Shown here: positions 4,871 to 5,778 of the stretch, piece by piece | How positions within the stretch are numbered: the stretch's first letter is position 1 | Layout of the letters: every line of letters starts with the position of its first letter | NCBI GenBank assembly: GCA_017405545.1 | Contig: JAFRAF010000317.1 | Span: 1 to 5,778 of the forward strand | Length of the DNA: 5,778 nt | Origin: Oscillospiraceae bacterium | Lineage (GTDB): Bacteria > Bacillota > Clostridia > Oscillospirales > Oscillospiraceae | Direction of reading: 5' to 3' | The notes under the pieces: generated by a model | Databases searched by the model: none | What the model saw: only the letters and a program-made list of their open reading frames with translations | Told to the model about the DNA's origin: nothing | Position numbers and translations under genes: made by a program

Positions 4871-5778
4871 CAGCTCAGCTCCTCTCCGCGAAAGCATCTC
4901 ACCTGTCGGCCGTCAGCTTTTGTAATAAGTGGAGGGTGCTCGGTCCTGCAGCGTTCGGTGGCGTATTTGCAGCGGGGGTGGAAATGACAGCCACGGGGCA
5001 TGTCGTCGAAGTCCGGGACCATGCCGTCGATGGACTCTAGCTGATCCTTGGCGCTGCCCAGTCTGGGCAGCGCGCCTATGAGCCCCTCGGTATAGGGGTG
5101 GAGCGGGTCGCTGAACAGGGCCTTGACGGGGGCGGACTCCACCACCTCGCCGGTGTAGAGCACGGCCACACGGTCGCAGAAATCGTATACTATGCCCAGA
5201 TCGTGGGTTATCATGATTATACTCATATCCCTGTCCTTTTTGATGGACTTCATAAGCTCCAGTATCTGGGCCTGAATGGTTACGTCCAGAGCCGTGGTGG
5301 GCTCGTCCGCGATGAGTAGCTCCGGGTCGCTGGCAAGGGCGATGGCTATCATGACCCTCTGACGCATTCCGCCGGAGAGCTGGTGGGGGTATTCCCTCAT
5401 CCTCTGGGCGGGATCGGGTATGCCGCAGAGTTCCAGCAGCTGCTGTGCTCTGGCGAGAGCATCCTTCTTTGTGGCCTTGCTGTGGAGCCGTATGCTCTCA
5501 GCTATCTGCTTGCCCACCTGATGTATGGGGTTTAAAGAGGTCATGGGCTCCTGGAATATCATGGCTATCCTGTCGCCCCGAACAGCCTGCATCTCCCGCT
5601 CGGAGAGCTTTAAAAGATCCGTGCCGTCAAATATGATCTCGCCGGAGGTCCTGGAGGTGGCGGGGGGCAGCAGCTGCATAATAGCGAGGCTGGTAACGCT
5701 CTTGCCGCTGCCGGATTCGCCCACTATGCCCAGAGTCTCATTCCTGCCCAGGCGCAGGGACAGATCGGATATGACCTC
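4870..5778 (-). CDS. dppD: Peptide-type ABC transporter ATP-binding protein, DppD/OppD family, 5'-truncated by window edge
   Basis: 302 residues are visible. The frame is open to the window edge at 5778 (first residues EVISDLSLRL), so roughly 20 N-terminal residues and the true start are missing. The GTG at 5724 is only the Val of GIVGESGSGKS, not a start. In visible numbering: Walker A GESGSGKS (20-27), Q-loop Gln76 in MIFQEP, signature LSGGMRQR (134-141), Walker B LLIADEP (154-160, Glu159) and switch His192. The C-terminal extension has four cysteines (264, 270, 277, 295) in the iron-sulfur pattern GCHFHPRC plus two more. It is the first visible gene of the operon and overlaps dppF by one base. 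Both ATPases look fully active, so the pair has no degenerate site visible in its main motifs. Pairing with the DppF-type protein to power the DppB/DppC channel follows from the family. Confidence 0.95.
   Translation of the reverse strand, partial: EVISDLSLRLGRNETLGIVGESGSGKSVTSLAIMQLLPPATSRTSGEIIFDGTDLLKLSEREMQAVRGDRIAMIFQEPMTSLNPIHQVGKQIAESIRLHSKATKKDALARAQQLLELCGIPDPAQRMREYPHQLSGGMRQRVMIAIALASDPELLIADEPTTALDVTIQAQILELMKSIKKDRDMSIIMITHDLGIVYDFCDRVAVLYTGEVVESAPVKALFSDPLHPYTEGLIGALPRLGSAKDQLESIDGMVPDFDDMPRGCHFHPRCKYATERCRTEHPPLITKADGRQVRCFRGEELS
5051..5073 (-). repeat. Perfect 23-base inverted repeat inside dppD
   Basis: Bases 5051-5061 (GCGCTGCCCAG) and 5063-5073 (CTGGGCAGCGC) are exact reverse complements around the single base 5062. 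As RNA this would be a 10-pair stem with a three-base loop. It lies in codons for ALPRLGSA, the joint between the ATPase core and the cysteine-rich C-terminal region. Function unknown; it may be chance in GC-rich coding DNA. Confidence 0.75.

Overview
The window is one minus-strand operon for a peptide-type ABC importer of the Dpp/Opp family. All genes read right to left, from position 5778 down to 1. Transcription order is: dppD-type ATPase (5' end cut off by the window edge), dppF-type ATPase, an extracytoplasmic solute-binding lipoprotein (SBP), dppB-type permease, dppC-type permease, and the first 41 codons of a gene I do not recognise, which runs off the left edge. No RNA gene, CRISPR array, insertion sequence or tRNA was seen. 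The operon promoter must lie beyond 5778, and no intrinsic terminator is visible.

The genes are tightly packed. dppD and dppF overlap by one base (TGATG), the dppB stop codon lies inside the dppC Shine-Dalgarno sequence, and dppC is 20 bases from the next gene. The only sizeable gaps flank the SBP gene: 67 bases upstream and 150 bases downstream. Each gap holds a GC-rich hairpin without a U-tract. With the strong ribosome-binding site of the SBP gene and its ATC-dominated isoleucine codons (neighbouring dppF favours ATA), this suggests the cell makes more SBP than membrane complex from the same operon. That is inference.

Functional picture from family knowledge: the lipid-anchored SBP captures a ligand outside the membrane and delivers it to the DppB/DppC channel, and the DppD/DppF heterodimer powers import with ATP. 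An Asp in the position used by DppA and OppA to hold the ligand's free amino group supports a peptide substrate, but the real substrate cannot be read from sequence. The order D-F-SBP-B-C differs from the enteric A-B-C-D-F layout.

Organism: moderately GC-rich DNA, AGGAGG-type ribosome-binding sites, TTG starts, and a Leu/Val-rich lipoprotein signal ending LAAC followed by an acidic Ser/Gln/Asp linker. These fit a Clostridia-type Firmicute, perhaps of the Oscillospiraceae kind; a Synergistota-like host is not excluded. This assignment is weak.

I found no clearly new biological system. The most useful points are two start-codon corrections, the paired hairpins around the SBP gene, the codon-use contrast, and an unexplained perfect inverted repeat inside dppD.
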